Part shown: positions 1-10,221 of the stretch, piece after piece
Layout of the letters: each line of letters starts with the position of its first letter
Numbering within the stretch: the stretch's first letter is position 1
NCBI GenBank assembly: GCA_902632315.1
Contig: CACPCD010000004.1
Location: 1-50,080 of the forward strand
DNA length: 50,080 nt
Reading direction: 5' to 3'
DNA from: an uncultured Pelagibacteraceae bacterium
GTDB taxonomy: Bacteria; Pseudomonadota; Alphaproteobacteria; Pelagibacterales; Pelagibacteraceae
Translations under genes and position numbers: made by a program
The notes under the pieces: generated by a model
What the model was told of the DNA's origin: nothing
The model's input: only the letters and a program-made list of their open reading frames with translations
Databases searched by the model: none

Positions 1-1536
1 AAAATATTAATAAACTGCTTTTATTTAATATTATTAGGAATTTTAAGTTCTTTTAGTTTGCCACCCTACAATTTTTTCTGGATAAACTTCTTCACTTTCA
101 GCTTTTTTTTTATTTTTCTCTTTCAAAATTTAAGTATCACTCAAGATCGTAAAGTTTATTTTTTTTATGGATGGTTGTTTGGTTTTGGATATTTTGTAAG
201 CGGACTATATTGGATATCCATTTCATTAACATTTGATAATGATTTTAAATTTCTTATTCCTATATCAATAATATTAATTCCATCTTTTTTGGCACTATTT
301 TTCGGATTAATTTCTCTTTTTTTTTCACTTCTTAGTTCAAAAAAAATTTTAAGTTCATTGTTTTTATTTTCATTATTATTTGGTTCCCTCGAGTACATAC
401 GAGGAACTATTTTAACAGGATTTCCGTGGAATTTAATAGTTTATAGTTTATCAGAAAAAATAAACCTGATAAGAATAGTATCATTAATTGGCACTTACTC
501 TCTAAATTTAATTGCAATAACCATATTTACTCTTCCATCAATATTTTTGTTAAAAATATCAAAAAAAAATATTCTAGTTGGTATACTATTATTATCTTTT
601 CCATTTCTTTTTTCAAAATTTGGTCAGACTTATAAAATGAATTTTTTTGACCAAGATTTAATTCAAAACAAAATTATAATCAGGGCTATAAATTCCAATA
701 TAGAAATAGATAAATTTTATGGGAATTATCCTGCAGAAATAGCTATTAAAGATCTAATCAAAATAAGTGATCCAGATAAAGATAAAAAAATATTTTTTTT
801 ATGGCCAGAGGGGATAATACCAAATACTAACAAAGATGAACTATACCTTTATAAAGATTTATTTGAAAGCAATTTTAGTGAAAACCATTTAATTGGTCTT
901 GGGATAAATAACAAAGAAACAAAGGATGGAGAGAGAACTTATTACAATTCATTTTCAATATACGATAATCATTTAAATTTGATTAATTATTATAATAAAT
1001 TAAATTTAGTTCCTTTTGGTGAATTTCTTCCATTAGAAAACCTTCTAAAAAAAATTGGCTTTAAAAGTTTAACTAATAATTATCAATCTTATTCACACGG
1101 TAAAACTCGAAAGGTGATTCAAGTAGACATGAACTCTTCATTCATAAAATTTATTCCATTAATTTGTTATGAGATTATTTATTCAGGTAAAATAACAGAC
1201 ACAAATGAATTTGATTTTATATTAAATATTTCTGAAGATGGATGGTTTGGAAAATCAATAGGTCCAAAACAACATTTTATCCATAGTGTATTTCGTTCAA
1301 TTGAAACTGGTAAATATATAGTCCGTTCTGCAAATAATGGAGTTACAGCAATTGTGAACCCAATAGGTGTAATTGAAAAAAAATTAAGTAATGGAGAAAA
1401 TGGTTTTATAGATTTTGAAGATAGGAGAAATATTAAATCGACAATATTTTCAATATATGGAAATAAAATTTTTGGATTCTTAATTTTATTGTATATTTTT
1501 TTAATAATTTCATTTAATAGAATTAAAAATGAGTAA
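1..1536 (+). CDS. lnt: Apolipoprotein N-acyltransferase, 5' end cut by window
   Basis: Inner-membrane enzyme that transfers a fatty acid from phospholipid to the N-terminal cysteine of lipoproteins, the last step of lipoprotein maturation. The reading frame is open from the first base, so the TTG at 58 is probably not the start and the true start lies upstream; 511 residues are visible. The N-terminal 210 residues are strongly hydrophobic membrane segments. A nitrilase-like domain follows with the Glu-Lys-Cys triad at visible residues E270 (WPEG), K333 ([11 protein letters not shown]) and C389 (LICYE). A last membrane helix closes the protein. Its end overlaps metK by 8 bases, so the two are likely co-transcribed. 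Confidence 0.93.
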   Translation, partial: KILINCFYLILLGILSSFSLPPYNFFWINFFTFSFFFIFLFQNLSITQDRKVYFFYGWLFGFGYFVSGLYWISISLTFDNDFKFLIPISIILIPSFLALFFGLISLFFSLLSSKKILSSLFLFSLLFGSLEYIRGTILTGFPWNLIVYSLSEKINLIRIVSLIGTYSLNLIAITIFTLPSIFLLKISKKNILVGILLLSFPFLFSKFGQTYKMNFFDQDLIQNKIIIRAINSNIEIDKFYGNYPAEIAIKDLIKISDPDKDKKIFFLWPEGIIPNTNKDELYLYKDLFESNFSENHLIGLGINNKETKDGERTYYNSFSIYDNHLNLINYYNKLNLVPFGEFLPLENLLKKIGFKSLTNNYQSYSHGKTRKVIQVDMNSSFIKFIPLICYEIIYSGKITDTNEFDFILNISEDGWFGKSIGPKQHFIHSVFRSIETGKYIVRSANNGVTAIVNPIGVIEKKLSNGENGFIDFEDRRNIKSTIFSIYGNKIFGFLILLYIFLIISFNRIKNE

Positions 1537-2698
1537 CTTAAAAAATTTTCTTTTTACAAGCGAATCTGTTTCAGAGGGTCATCCTGATAAAGTTTCAGAT
1601 AGAATATCAGATATGGTTGTGGATACATATCTGTCTGCTGATCCATATTCGCGTGTTGCATGTGAAACACTTACAACTACAAATAAAGTTGTTTTGGCTG
1701 GTGAGGTAAGAGGACCAGAATTTAAAAAAGATGATTTAATCCAAAAAGTAAGGGAATGCATAAAAGATATTGGTTATGATCAACGTGGTTTTACTTGGAA
1801 AGAAGCAACAAAAATTGAGAGTCATCTTCATTCTCAGTCTTCAGATATTGCAATGGGTGTAGATTCGAGTGGAAATAAAGATGAGGGTGCAGGCGATCAA
1901 GGTATCATGTTTGGTTATGCATGCAATGAAACTGAAGATTTAATGCCAGCACCAATTCATTATTCTCATAAAATTTTAAGGTTAATGGCTGAAGACAGAA
2001 AATCTGGAAAGTTAAAAAATATTGAACCAGATTCTAAAAGTCAAGTGACTTTTGAATATATTAATGGAAAACCCGCAAGAGTAAAATCGGTAGTCATATC
2101 CTCACAACACTCACCAGATGTAAATCAAGATCAAGTAAGAAATTTATTAAGACCTTACATGATTAATTCTATTCCTAAAAAATTTATAGAAGATTTCAAC
2201 GAAGACGAATTTTATGTTAATCCAACTGGTAATTTTGTTATTGGTGGGCCAGATGGTGATTGTGGCTTAACGGGAAGAAAGATCATTGTAGATACATATG
2301 GAGGTGCTGCACCACATGGCGGAGGAGCTTTCTCAGGTAAAGACCCTACTAAAGTTGATAGATCAGCTGCTTACGCAGCGAGATATATAGCTAAAAATGT
2401 AGTTGCTTCAAAAATAGCTGATAAATGTTTAATACAATTAGCTTACGCAATTGGAGTATCAAAACCTTTGTCAATTTACATAAATCTTTTTGAAAATGAT
2501 TTTGATAAAAATAAATTTGTCGTGAATAAAATTAAAGAGAATTTTGACTTAAGTCCAAGAGGTATAAGAGAGATGTTAGAACTAAATAAACCTATATACG
2601 AAAAAACAGCAGCTTATGGCCACTTTGGAAGAAAACCAGAGACAGACGGCTCATTTTCATGGGAAAATACAGATAAAATAAACATTTTCTTAAAATAG
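1529..2698 (+). CDS. metK: S-adenosylmethionine synthetase
   Basis: Cytosolic enzyme making S-adenosylmethionine from methionine and ATP. The 389-residue length is normal for the family. Signature stretches are present: [12 protein letters not shown] near the N-terminus (ATP and metal binding), [12 protein letters not shown] near residue 120, and the glycine-rich [15 protein letters not shown] loop near residue 260. The ATG lies inside the last codons of lnt (8-base overlap), which argues for translational coupling. No SAM riboswitch can precede it because the upstream DNA is coding. An intrinsic terminator follows about 56 bases downstream. Confidence 0.97.
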   Translation: MSNLKNFLFTSESVSEGHPDKVSDRISDMVVDTYLSADPYSRVACETLTTTNKVVLAGEVRGPEFKKDDLIQKVRECIKDIGYDQRGFTWKEATKIESHLHSQSSDIAMGVDSSGNKDEGAGDQGIMFGYACNETEDLMPAPIHYSHKILRLMAEDRKSGKLKNIEPDSKSQVTFEYINGKPARVKSVVISSQHSPDVNQDQVRNLLRPYMINSIPKKFIEDFNEDEFYVNPTGNFVIGGPDGDCGLTGRKIIVDTYGGAAPHGGGAFSGKDPTKVDRSAAYAARYIAKNVVASKIADKCLIQLAYAIGVSKPLSIYINLFENDFDKNKFVVNKIKENFDLSPRGIREMLELNKPIYEKTAAYGHFGRKPETDGSFSWENTDKINIFLK

Positions 2699-2704
2699 TT
2701 TCTA

Positions 2705-2732
2705 TTGAATAATTAAAAAACTTTAATATATT
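2705..2732 (+). promoter_or_regulatory. Possible promoter for the nusA operon
   Basis: TTGAAT (2705-2710) and TATATT (2727-2732) are separated by 16 bases in the metK-nusA gap. It is the only reasonable sigma70-like pair I see between the two genes. In such AT-rich DNA this could be chance. If used, the transcript would start near 2739 and run into the hairpin at 2755 almost at once. Confidence 0.25.
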
Positions 2733-2754
2733 CCAAATACATTGTTGCATTATC

Positions 2755-2781
2755 AAAATGGGCCTTGGCCCATTTTTTTTT
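2755..2781 (+). terminator. Intrinsic terminator between metK and nusA
   Basis: A perfect 9-base-pair stem (aaaatgggc / gcccatttt) closes a CTTG tetraloop and runs into nine T residues (2773-2781). This is a canonical rho-independent terminator and a natural end for the lnt-metK transcript. The nusA ribosome binding site GGAG starts at 2782, the next base after the T run, so no promoter fits between terminator and nusA. Transcription of nusA must therefore start upstream and read through, or be controlled here. Confidence 0.85.
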
Positions 2782-2796
2782 GGAGAAAACAAAAAT

Positions 2797-4350
2797 ATGT
2801 TGAATAAAAGAGCTGATAAATTGGAATTATTAAGAATTGCTGAGGCAGTAGCTTTGGAAAAGTCAATTGATAAAGAATTAATAATTTCCTCAATGGAAAC
2901 AGGAATTGCTAAAGCAGCAAAGTCTAAATTTGGTCAAGATAATGAGATTAAAGTCTCAATAAATAGAGATAACGGTGATATCGAAATTTTTAGAAAACTT
3001 ATTATTAAAGAAAAACCAGAAAATTCAAATACAGAAATAAAACTTGAAGATGCAATCTTAATTAATCAAGTTAATAAAGATAAAAACATAGGTGATGAAG
3101 TTCTTCAACCTTTACCATCGTTTGATTTTGGAAGAATTGCAGCTCAAACCGCTAAACAAGTAATTAGTTTTAATGTAAGGGAAGCTGAAAGAGAAAGACA
3201 GTATAATGATTTTATAGACAAAAAAGATACAATACTTAGTGGCATAGTCAAAAGATTGGAATTCGGTAATGTAATTGTTGATTTAGGAAGAACTGAAGCG
3301 ATCATACAAAAAAATGAACTAATACCAAGAGAAAATATTAAACCAGGTGATAGAATAAAAGCCTACTGTTATGACGTGAGAAGAGAACCAAGAGGTCAAC
3401 AAATATTTTTGTCTAGAGCTCATCCAAAATTTATGGAAAAGTTATTTGTGCAAGAAGTTCCAGAAATTTATGATGGTTTAATAGAGATAAAATCTTCATC
3501 TAGAGATCCAGGTAGTCGAGCTAAGATTTGTGTAAAAGCTGTTGATACTTCTTTAGATCCAGTTGGTGCATGTGTTGGTATGAGGGGTTCAAGAGTTCAG
3601 GCAGTTGTAAATGAACTTCAAGGAGAAAAAATTGATATTGTTAATTGGTCAGAAGATCCAGCAATTTTAGTTTCAAATTCATTATCGCCAGCAGAAGTAC
3701 AACGAGTGAATGTTGATGCAGAAAGAAAAAAACTTGATGTTATACTTACTGAGGAAAACTTAAGTAAAGCTATAGGTAGAAGAGGACAAAACGTGAGGTT
3801 AGCTACTAAACTTTTGAACTATGAAATAAATATAATGACTGATCAAGAGGATTCTGAAAGAAGACAATTAGAATTTAAGGAAAAAACTGATAATTTTGTT
3901 AAAAACTTAGAGCTCGATGAAACACTTGGTCAACTTCTTGTGGCTGAAGGTTTTTCGACTATTGATGATATAAAAGACAGCAAAAAAGAAGACCTAGCAA
4001 AAATTGAAGGAATAGAAAAAGATACTGCTGAAGCTTTAATAGAAAGAGCAAAAGAATTTTATGAAAAAGATCAAGAGGACATATCTAAAAGAATAAAAGA
4101 TTTAGGCTTAGCTGATGATTTGATACAACACAAAGGTCTAACACCAGGAATGTTAGTCACTCTTGGGGAACAAAAGATTTTAAATCTTACAGACTTTGCA
4201 GATTTGGCTTCTGATGAACTTACAGGTGGTTTTGATGTAATAAAAGGTGAAAAAGTAAAAATTCAAGGATATTTAGAGGATTTTGCTTTATCAAAATCTG
4301 AAGCTGATGAATTAATTATGTCTGCAAGAAATATAATATACAAAGATTGA
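2797..4350 (+). CDS. nusA: Transcription termination/antitermination factor NusA
   Basis: RNA polymerase-binding factor for pausing, termination and antitermination. I start at ATG 2797 (517 residues) because it follows GGAG at 2782-2785; the frame is open back to an ATG at 2758, but that codon lies inside the terminator hairpin. Domains in order: N-terminal polymerase-binding domain (about 1-130), S1 domain from about 143 (SGIVKRLEFGNVIVDLGR), two KH domains about 230-345 (GMRGSRVQAV and IGRRGQNVRLA), then two acidic helix-hairpin repeats about 360-515. The acidic repeats are typical of proteobacterial NusA. rimP, often directly upstream of nusA, is absent here. Ten bases separate it from infB. 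Confidence 0.95.
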   Translation: MLNKRADKLELLRIAEAVALEKSIDKELIISSMETGIAKAAKSKFGQDNEIKVSINRDNGDIEIFRKLIIKEKPENSNTEIKLEDAILINQVNKDKNIGDEVLQPLPSFDFGRIAAQTAKQVISFNVREAERERQYNDFIDKKDTILSGIVKRLEFGNVIVDLGRTEAIIQKNELIPRENIKPGDRIKAYCYDVRREPRGQQIFLSRAHPKFMEKLFVQEVPEIYDGLIEIKSSSRDPGSRAKICVKAVDTSLDPVGACVGMRGSRVQAVVNELQGEKIDIVNWSEDPAILVSNSLSPAEVQRVNVDAERKKLDVILTEENLSKAIGRRGQNVRLATKLLNYEINIMTDQEDSERRQLEFKEKTDNFVKNLELDETLGQLLVAEGFSTIDDIKDSKKEDLAKIEGIEKDTAEALIERAKEFYEKDQEDISKRIKDLGLADDLIQHKGLTPGMLVTLGEQKILNLTDFADLASDELTGGFDVIKGEKVKIQGYLEDFALSKSEADELIMSARNIIYKD

Positions 4351-4360
4351 GAGATGAAAA

Positions 4361-6574
4361 ATGGAAAACAAAAAAACAAAACTTACAATCTCTGGCAGTC
4401 CAAAAAAGTCTTTTAAAAATTTTGATTCTTCAAAAACAAAGGGTAAAAAAACAGTAGTAATAGATAAACAATCTGCAAGAACTTCTAATAAAGGAGCTTT
4501 TAATAGACCAACATCTCCAAGAACTAATTCACCGGGTTTTAAGAGGGGATCATCATTTAATCCAAATTTTGCCCCAAAAGCACAACCGATAAGTAGTGAT
4601 TTCGAAAGACGTAAACTCGCCGAACAAAGAGCAACGAAAAGGCTTAAAGGAGATTCAGAGAATGAAAAAAAAGGAAAAATAGGTTCAAAAAAAAGAGAAG
4701 TCAAACTAACTGTTTCAAGAGCTTTAAGTGATGAAATTGAAACAAGAGAGCGAAGTTTAGCTTCTGTAAAAAGAGCGAGACAAAAAGAGCTTAAAAGTAC
4801 AAATAATCAGGAAGATAAAGAAAATTTAAAACCAATTAAGAGAGATGTAAATATACCTGAAGCTATAACTGTAAGAGAACTAGCTAATAGAATGGCAGAG
4901 CAATCTAGTAATGTAATAAAATTTTTATTTGGTATGGGAGTAACTGTTACAATAAATCAAACTTTAGCAGCAGATACAGCCGAATATCTTGTTAAAGAAT
5001 TTGGACATAATCCGATCCGAGAGGAAAAAGCAGAGGAAATAATTAAAAAAATTAAAGAGTCGAGGTCAGAAAATTTAAAAAATAGACCCCCAATAGTTAC
5101 TGTAATGGGTCATGTTGATCACGGAAAAACTTCTGTTTTAGATGTTTTGAGAAGTGCAAACGTTGTGTCAGGTGAATTTGGCGGTATTACCCAACACGTT
5201 GGTGCTTATCAAATCGAAAATCAAAAAAATAAGATAACATTTATAGATACACCAGGTCATGCTGCATTCACAGAAATGAGAGCAAGAGGTTCAAAATTAA
5301 CAGATGTTGTAGTGTTGGTTGTTGCAGCCGATGATGGAGTAAAACCACAAACTGTTGAGTCGATTAGACATGCTAAGGCTGCAAATGTACCAATTGTTGT
5401 TGCAATCAATAAATGTGATTTGCCAGGTGCAGATCCCCAAAAAATTAAAAATCAATTATTAGAACATGAACTTATTGCGGAAGACCTATCTGGAGATACT
5501 TTAATGGTTGAAATTTCAGCAAAAACAAAACTTAATTTAGATAAATTAGTTGAAGCAATTATTCTACAGTCTGAAATTTTAGATTTAAAAACTAATTTTG
5601 AGTCAAAAGCTACTGGAGTTGTTTTAGAGTCAAAAATTGATATTGGCAGAGGTCCTGTAGCAAACGTAATTATTACAGCAGGTACTCTTAAAAAAGGAGA
5701 TTTTTTCGTTAGCGGACTTAAATGGGGTAAAGTGAGGGCTATAATTAATGACAAAGGTAAAAATATTGATCAGGCATTACCATCAACACCTGTAGAAATT
5801 TTAGGTATTAATGGTGCCGCTAAAGCAGGTGATGATTTTATTGTTTTATCTTCAGAGAAAGAAGCAAAAATTTTAAGTGAAAATAGAGCTCAAGAAAATA
5901 AAGAAGGAAAAAATCCTCTTACATTTGCCACACAAGAATCAGCTTTCTCAAATAAAGCAAGCGAAGAATTAAATTTAATAATAAAATCTGATGTGCATGG
6001 ATCATCTGAAGCTATCAAAAGTGCCGTAAATCAAATTAAACATGACGAGGTAAAACCAAAGATTATTTTATCAGATATAGGTATGGTAACTGAGACTGAC
6101 GTAACTCTGGCAAAAGCATCAAATGCAGTCCTAATTGCTTTTAATGTAAAACCTAGCAAAGAGGCAAAAAAACTTGCTGAAAGTGAAAATATTAAGATTT
6201 CTTCTTATAATATTATTTATGAGGTACTGGATTTTGTTAAAAAAAGAATGTCAGGTTTACTAGCACCAGACGTTTCTGAGGCAGTCACAGGTTCTGCTCA
6301 AATTTTAGAAATTTTTAAAGTCTCTGGTGCTGGAAAAGTTGCTGGTTCAAAGGTCATAGATGGTGAGATATCTAGCAATTCTAGTGTTAGAATAATTAGG
6401 GACGGAAGTATCATTTTTACAGGTAAAATTGCCTCTATTTTCCGAGAAAAAAATCAAGTAAAAGAAGTCAGCAATGGTCAAGAGTGTGGAATTACTTTAA
6501 AAGATTATATGGATTTTCAAAAAAACGATACAATTGAAGCGTTCAATGTTACATCAAAAGAGAGAACAATATAA
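4361..6574 (+). CDS. infB: Translation initiation factor IF-2
   Basis: GTPase that places initiator tRNA on the ribosome. The 737 residues comprise a Lys/Ser/Arg-rich N-terminal region (about 1-165), an IF2-N domain (about 168-215), and the G domain with GHVDHGKT (about 248), DTPGHAAF (about 294) and NKCD (about 349), followed by domains II-IV ending in the initiator-tRNA-binding C-terminal barrel. GAGAG at 4349-4353 serves as ribosome binding site. The stop TAA shares its last A with the rbfA ATG (TAATG), so rbfA is probably translated by re-initiation. The ylxR gene commonly found between nusA and infB in other bacteria is missing. Confidence 0.97.
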   Translation: MENKKTKLTISGSPKKSFKNFDSSKTKGKKTVVIDKQSARTSNKGAFNRPTSPRTNSPGFKRGSSFNPNFAPKAQPISSDFERRKLAEQRATKRLKGDSENEKKGKIGSKKREVKLTVSRALSDEIETRERSLASVKRARQKELKSTNNQEDKENLKPIKRDVNIPEAITVRELANRMAEQSSNVIKFLFGMGVTVTINQTLAADTAEYLVKEFGHNPIREEKAEEIIKKIKESRSENLKNRPPIVTVMGHVDHGKTSVLDVLRSANVVSGEFGGITQHVGAYQIENQKNKITFIDTPGHAAFTEMRARGSKLTDVVVLVVAADDGVKPQTVESIRHAKAANVPIVVAINKCDLPGADPQKIKNQLLEHELIAEDLSGDTLMVEISAKTKLNLDKLVEAIILQSEILDLKTNFESKATGVVLESKIDIGRGPVANVIITAGTLKKGDFFVSGLKWGKVRAIINDKGKNIDQALPSTPVEILGINGAAKAGDDFIVLSSEKEAKILSENRAQENKEGKNPLTFATQESAFSNKASEELNLIIKSDVHGSSEAIKSAVNQIKHDEVKPKIILSDIGMVTETDVTLAKASNAVLIAFNVKPSKEAKKLAESENIKISSYNIIYEVLDFVKKRMSGLLAPDVSEAVTGSAQILEIFKVSGAGKVAGSKVIDGEISSNSSVRIIRDGSIIFTGKIASIFREKNQVKEVSNGQECGITLKDYMDFQKNDTIEAFNVTSKERTI

Positions 6575-6942
6575 TGGCTGATAGAATAGGAAAACCAATT
6601 TCTCAACGACAATTAAGAGTGGGTGAAATGATCAAACAATCTTTGAGTATGATTTTTCTGAGAAATGAAGCTAAATTGCCGAACATTGAAACAAATACTA
6701 TAACTGTAACAGAAGTAAGGATGAGTCAAGATTTGAAAATTGCAAAAGCTTACGTTCTACCTTTGGGTGGAAAAGATGCCGATGAGGTAATTGATAAGTT
6801 AAAGGAATATTCTTTCTTAATAAGAAAAATTTTATCACAAAAGATTATTGTAAAATTTTTACCAAAATTACTCTTCAGAAAAGATGAGTCCTTTGAATAT
6901 GCTGAAAAGATTGAAAACTTGATAAAACAAACAAATAAATAG
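6574..6942 (+). CDS. rbfA: Ribosome-binding factor A
   Basis: Small 122-residue KH-fold protein that assists maturation of the 30S subunit near the 5' end of 16S rRNA. The N-terminal RQLRVGEMIKQSL and central ITVTEVRMSQDLKIAKAYV stretches fit RbfA. It starts in a TAATG overlap with infB and is followed after ten bases by rpsO. In many proteobacteria truB sits between rbfA and rpsO; it is not present here. Part of the translation operon nusA-infB-rbfA-rpsO-pnp. Confidence 0.92.
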   Translation: MADRIGKPISQRQLRVGEMIKQSLSMIFLRNEAKLPNIETNTITVTEVRMSQDLKIAKAYVLPLGGKDADEVIDKLKEYSFLIRKILSQKIIVKFLPKLLFRKDESFEYAEKIENLIKQTNK

Positions 6943-6952
6943 GATAAAAAAT

Positions 6953-7201
6953 ATGAATAAAAGTATAAAAGAATTAGCTATACATGATAAAGATACAGGT
7001 TCTTCTGAGATTCAGATAGCTTTACTAACAGAAAAAATAGAGTCTCTCTCAAAACATATTAAACAGTTCAAAAAAGATAAACACTCATCAGTTGGATTGT
7101 TGAGAGCAGTAAATAGGAGAAAAAAATTGTTAGACTATCTTAAAAGAAATAAGATTGATTCTTACAAAAATGTACTGTCGAAATTGAATTTAAGAAAGTA
7201 A
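6953..7201 (+). CDS. rpsO: Small ribosomal subunit protein S15
   Basis: 16S rRNA-binding protein of the 30S platform. It has 82 residues, slightly shorter than the usual 88-89, with the loss at the N-terminus. The core is clear: DTGSSEIQIALLTEKIESLSKHI, then HSSVGLLRAVNRRKKLLDYLKR, the rRNA-contacting part. AGGA at 6942-6945 is a plausible ribosome binding site. The downstream spacer to pnp is unusually purine-rich and lacks the hairpin that separates rpsO and pnp in Escherichia coli. Confidence 0.95.
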   Translation: MNKSIKELAIHDKDTGSSEIQIALLTEKIESLSKHIKQFKKDKHSSVGLLRAVNRRKKLLDYLKRNKIDSYKNVLSKLNLRK

Positions 7202-7258
7202 AGGTCAAGAAAGATAGAACGGAATGGAACGAAACGAACGAAACGAAATGGAAATGAA
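7202..7258 (+). promoter_or_regulatory. Purine-rich repeated spacer between rpsO and pnp
   Basis: By hand count 46 of 57 bases are purines and only five are T, in a genome where intergenic DNA is full of T. Short units such as ggaac, gaaac, gaac, gaaat and ggaaat follow one another from about 7216 to the pnp start. So few pyrimidines make a stable hairpin impossible. It probably acts as an unstructured leader with multiple weak GGA ribosome-binding elements for pnp, but its role is inferred. Confidence 0.5.
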
Positions 7259-9331
7259 ATGTTTAAAATATACAAGAAGGAAATTGAAGTAGCAGGAAAA
7301 AAAATAAGTTTAGAAACAGGCAAGGTAGCAAGACAAGCAGACGGAGCAATAATCGCCACATGTGGAGAAACAGTTGTTTTAGCAACAGTAGTTGGAGCAA
7401 AAAAAGTTAATCCTGATATGGATTATTTTCCGTTATCTGTAAATTACCAAGAAAAATACTATGCAGCCGGAAAAATTCCAGGTGGGTATTTTAAAAGAGA
7501 GGCACGACCTACAGAAAGTGAAACACTAATTTCAAGATTAATTGACAGACCAATTAGACCATTGTTCCCTGATGAATTTAAAAATGAAGTTCAGTTATTA
7601 CCAACTGTAATTTCCTATGATAAAGAAAATGAAGCAGATATTTTATCAATTATTGCCTCATCTGCTGCGTTAGCTATATCTGGAATGCCATTCATGGGGC
7701 CTGTAGGAGCATCTAGAGTTGGATTTATTAGTGGAAAATACGTTTTAAACCCATCTAAAGCTGAATTAGAAAACTCAAGCTTAGATTTAGTTGTAGCAGG
7801 AACAAAAGATGCAGTGCTAATGGTTGAGTCAGAAGCTAATGGTTTGACTGAGGAAGAAATGTTAAATGCAGTTAAATTTGGTCATGAAGGATTTGTTCCA
7901 GTGATTAAAATGATAGAGGAACTTGCTAAAGAATGTAGAAAACCTGAATGGATTGTTGAAAAAAAAGATTTGTCAGAAGTAAAGAAAAAACTTGAGGAAA
8001 CATTTACTGAGGATCTAAAAAAAGCTTTTGCAACAAAAGATAAGCAAGATAGGTCAAATCAAATTTCAGAAATAACTGATAAAGCTAAAAAACTTTATGA
8101 GGAAGATGAAAATTACACTGATCTAGATGTAAACAGTCAATTAAAAGATCTTGAAAAATCCATAGTAAGAACAGATATTTTAAAAAATAAAAATAGAATT
8201 GATGGAAGAGGTTTGTCAGATGTAAGACCTATCTCTTGTGAAGTCGGCGTCTTACCAAGAACACATGGTTCCGCATTGTTTACTAGAGGTGAGACTCAGG
8301 CTATCGTCACCGCTACTTTAGGAACATCTGACGATGAACAAAGAATTGAAAGCTTAGATGGTCTTCAAAGAGAACGATTTATGCTTCATTATAATTTCCC
8401 TCCTTTTTCGGTTGGTGAAACTGGAAGAATTGGAACCGGAAGACGTGAAATCGGTCATGGTAAATTAGCTTGGAGAGCCATTAACTCTTCATTACCTTCA
8501 AAAGAAGCATTTCCTTATACTTTTAGAATAGTATCAGAGATTACAGAGTCTAATGGTTCTTCCTCAATGGCAACTGTTTGTGGAACATCTTTAGCTCTAA
8601 TGGATGCTGGTGTGCCGATTAAAGAACCTGTTGCGGGTATTGCAATGGGATTAATAAAAGAAGGTGATGATTTTAGTGTACTATCAGACATTTTAGGTGA
8701 TGAAGATCATTTAGGAGATATGGACTTTAAAGTTGCTGGAACTAAAGATGGAATTACTTCACTTCAAATGGATATTAAAATCACCGGTATTACATTTGAA
8801 ATAATGGAGCAGGCATTAAGCCAAGCTAAAGATGGAAGAATTCACATCTTAGGAGAGATGAATAAAGCATTGTCAGCTTCAAGAGCAGATGTAGGAAAAC
8901 ATACTCCTAAAATGGAAAAAATCACTGTGGACAAAAAAGATATTGCAGCTGTGATTGGAAAAGGTGGAGCAACGATAAGAGAGATAGTTGAAAAATCAGG
9001 TGCAAAAGTAGATGTGAATGATGAAGGTGTAGTAACAGTTGCTGCTCCAGATGAAGAATCTAGAAACATTGCTATGCAAATGATTAAAGACATAACTGCT
9101 AAAGCCGAATTAAACAAAATTTATTCAGGTAAAGTAATGAAGATTATGGAATTTGGTGCATTTGTTAACTTCTTAGGAAAACAAGATGGACTTGTTCATA
9201 TTTCAGAACTTGCAGATAAAAGAGTAGCTAAAGTAACTGATGTTGTCAAAGAAGGTGATGAAGTAAAAGTTAAAGTGATTGGTTTCGATAGAGGTAAAGT
9301 TAAACTTTCTATGAAACAAGCTGCTGAATAA
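7259..9331 (+). CDS. pnp: Polyribonucleotide nucleotidyltransferase (PNPase)
   Basis: Phosphorolytic 3'-5' exoribonuclease of RNA decay. The 690 residues follow the family plan: first RNase PH domain (about 1-230), helical linker, second catalytic RNase PH domain (about 310-540, with [16 protein letters not shown] and [12 protein letters not shown]), KH domain (about 555-615, [11 protein letters not shown]) and C-terminal S1 domain (about 620-690, [17 protein letters not shown]). Start ATG 7259 sits at the end of a purine-rich repeat and fits the normal N-terminus of the family. It is last in the operon and converges with fabI. Confidence 0.97.
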   Translation: MFKIYKKEIEVAGKKISLETGKVARQADGAIIATCGETVVLATVVGAKKVNPDMDYFPLSVNYQEKYYAAGKIPGGYFKREARPTESETLISRLIDRPIRPLFPDEFKNEVQLLPTVISYDKENEADILSIIASSAALAISGMPFMGPVGASRVGFISGKYVLNPSKAELENSSLDLVVAGTKDAVLMVESEANGLTEEEMLNAVKFGHEGFVPVIKMIEELAKECRKPEWIVEKKDLSEVKKKLEETFTEDLKKAFATKDKQDRSNQISEITDKAKKLYEEDENYTDLDVNSQLKDLEKSIVRTDILKNKNRIDGRGLSDVRPISCEVGVLPRTHGSALFTRGETQAIVTATLGTSDDEQRIESLDGLQRERFMLHYNFPPFSVGETGRIGTGRREIGHGKLAWRAINSSLPSKEAFPYTFRIVSEITESNGSSSMATVCGTSLALMDAGVPIKEPVAGIAMGLIKEGDDFSVLSDILGDEDHLGDMDFKVAGTKDGITSLQMDIKITGITFEIMEQALSQAKDGRIHILGEMNKALSASRADVGKHTPKMEKITVDKKDIAAVIGKGGATIREIVEKSGAKVDVNDEGVVTVAAPDEESRNIAMQMIKDITAKAELNKIYSGKVMKIMEFGAFVNFLGKQDGLVHISELADKRVAKVTDVVKEGDEVKVKVIGFDRGKVKLSMKQAAE

Positions 9332-9345
9332 TTAAATTCTAAAAA

Positions 9346-9429
9346 TTAGAAACGCTCTAAGCAAGCTTTATACGCTTTCTTAGCAGCGTATTCTGTATTC
9401 GCATTAATAACATCTTTTTTTTTTGACAT
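9346..9429 (-). CDS. Possible 27-residue small protein downstream of fabI
   Basis: A 27-codon frame starts ATG at 9429, three bases after the fabI stop, and ends TAA at 9346-9348. The peptide begins MSKKKDVINANTEYAAKKA and ends in CLERF, a soluble, charged, probably helical sequence. Its position suggests translation coupled to fabI. Against it: no Shine-Dalgarno sequence, and the region contains a near-inverted repeat (9353-9361 with 9379-9388) that could be RNA structure. I do not recognise a family. Confidence 0.35.
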   Translation of the reverse strand: MSKKKDVINANTEYAAKKAYKACLERF

Positions 9430-9432
9430 TGT

Positions 9433-10218
9433 TTAACTAATATTCTTAGGATCTGGCATTCCAACTTTATTATATCCAGCATCTACGTAGTGAATTTCAC
9501 CAGTAACACCGTTAGCAAGATCACTTAGTAGATATAATGCTGAATTTCCAACATCATGGATATCTACATTTCTCTTAAGGAAAGAATGGTCTTCATTCCA
9601 TTTATATAAGAATTTTGCATCTCCAATTGCAGACGCAGCTAATGTTTTGATAGGTCCAGCACTTATTGCATTTACTCTCATACCTTTGGCTCCTAAATCT
9701 CTTGCTAAATACTTAACACTTGCCTCAAGAGCTGATTTGCAAACACCCATTACGTTATAATTTGGGATTGCTTTAGTAGACTCGTAAGTTAACGTTAGTA
9801 AACTTCCATCTTTTTTCATAACTTTTGAGGCTTCTTTTGCAACCTCAGTAAATGAAAAACATGAAATTAACATACTTCTTAAAAAGTTTTCTCTAGTAGT
9901 ATTTAAATATTCACCTGATAATTCTGATTTGTCTGAAAAAGCAACTGCATGAACAACAAAATCAATTTCACCCCATTGTGATTTAATATCTTCAAATAAT
10001 TTAACTATCTCTTCTTTTTTTTCAACATCACAACTAAATGTTACTTTTGAATTTAACTTTTCAGCTAAAGGAATAACTCTTTTTTTTAAAGCGTCTCCTA
10101 AGTAAGTGAATGCGAGTTCAGCACCAGCTTCAGCTAACTTTTGTGAAATACCCCAAGCAATAGATCTCTCATTTGCAACACCCATGATTAAACCTTTTTT
10201 ACCCTTCATTAAACTCAT
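9433..10218 (-). CDS. fabI: Enoyl-[acyl-carrier-protein] reductase (NADH)
   Basis: Catalyses the last reduction of each fatty acid elongation cycle. The 261-residue short-chain dehydrogenase begins with the FabI nucleotide-binding stretch GVANERSIAWGISQKLAE. The catalytic Tyr-x6-Lys is visible as YNVMGVCK near residue 155-162, and RVNAISAGPIKTLAASAI follows as in FabI. It lies three bases downstream of fabB and completes the fabA-fabB-fabI operon. That combination gives the anaerobic route to unsaturated fatty acids plus general elongation. Confidence 0.95.
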   Translation of the reverse strand: MSLMKGKKGLIMGVANERSIAWGISQKLAEAGAELAFTYLGDALKKRVIPLAEKLNSKVTFSCDVEKKEEIVKLFEDIKSQWGEIDFVVHAVAFSDKSELSGEYLNTTRENFLRSMLISCFSFTEVAKEASKVMKKDGSLLTLTYESTKAIPNYNVMGVCKSALEASVKYLARDLGAKGMRVNAISAGPIKTLAASAIGDAKFLYKWNEDHSFLKRNVDIHDVGNSALYLLSDLANGVTGEIHYVDAGYNKVGMPDPKNIS

Positions 10219-10221
10219 AAA

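Noticed and set aside
1529-1600. A SAM riboswitch in front of metK
   Set aside because: metK begins inside lnt, so its upstream DNA is coding and shows no aptamer-like structure.
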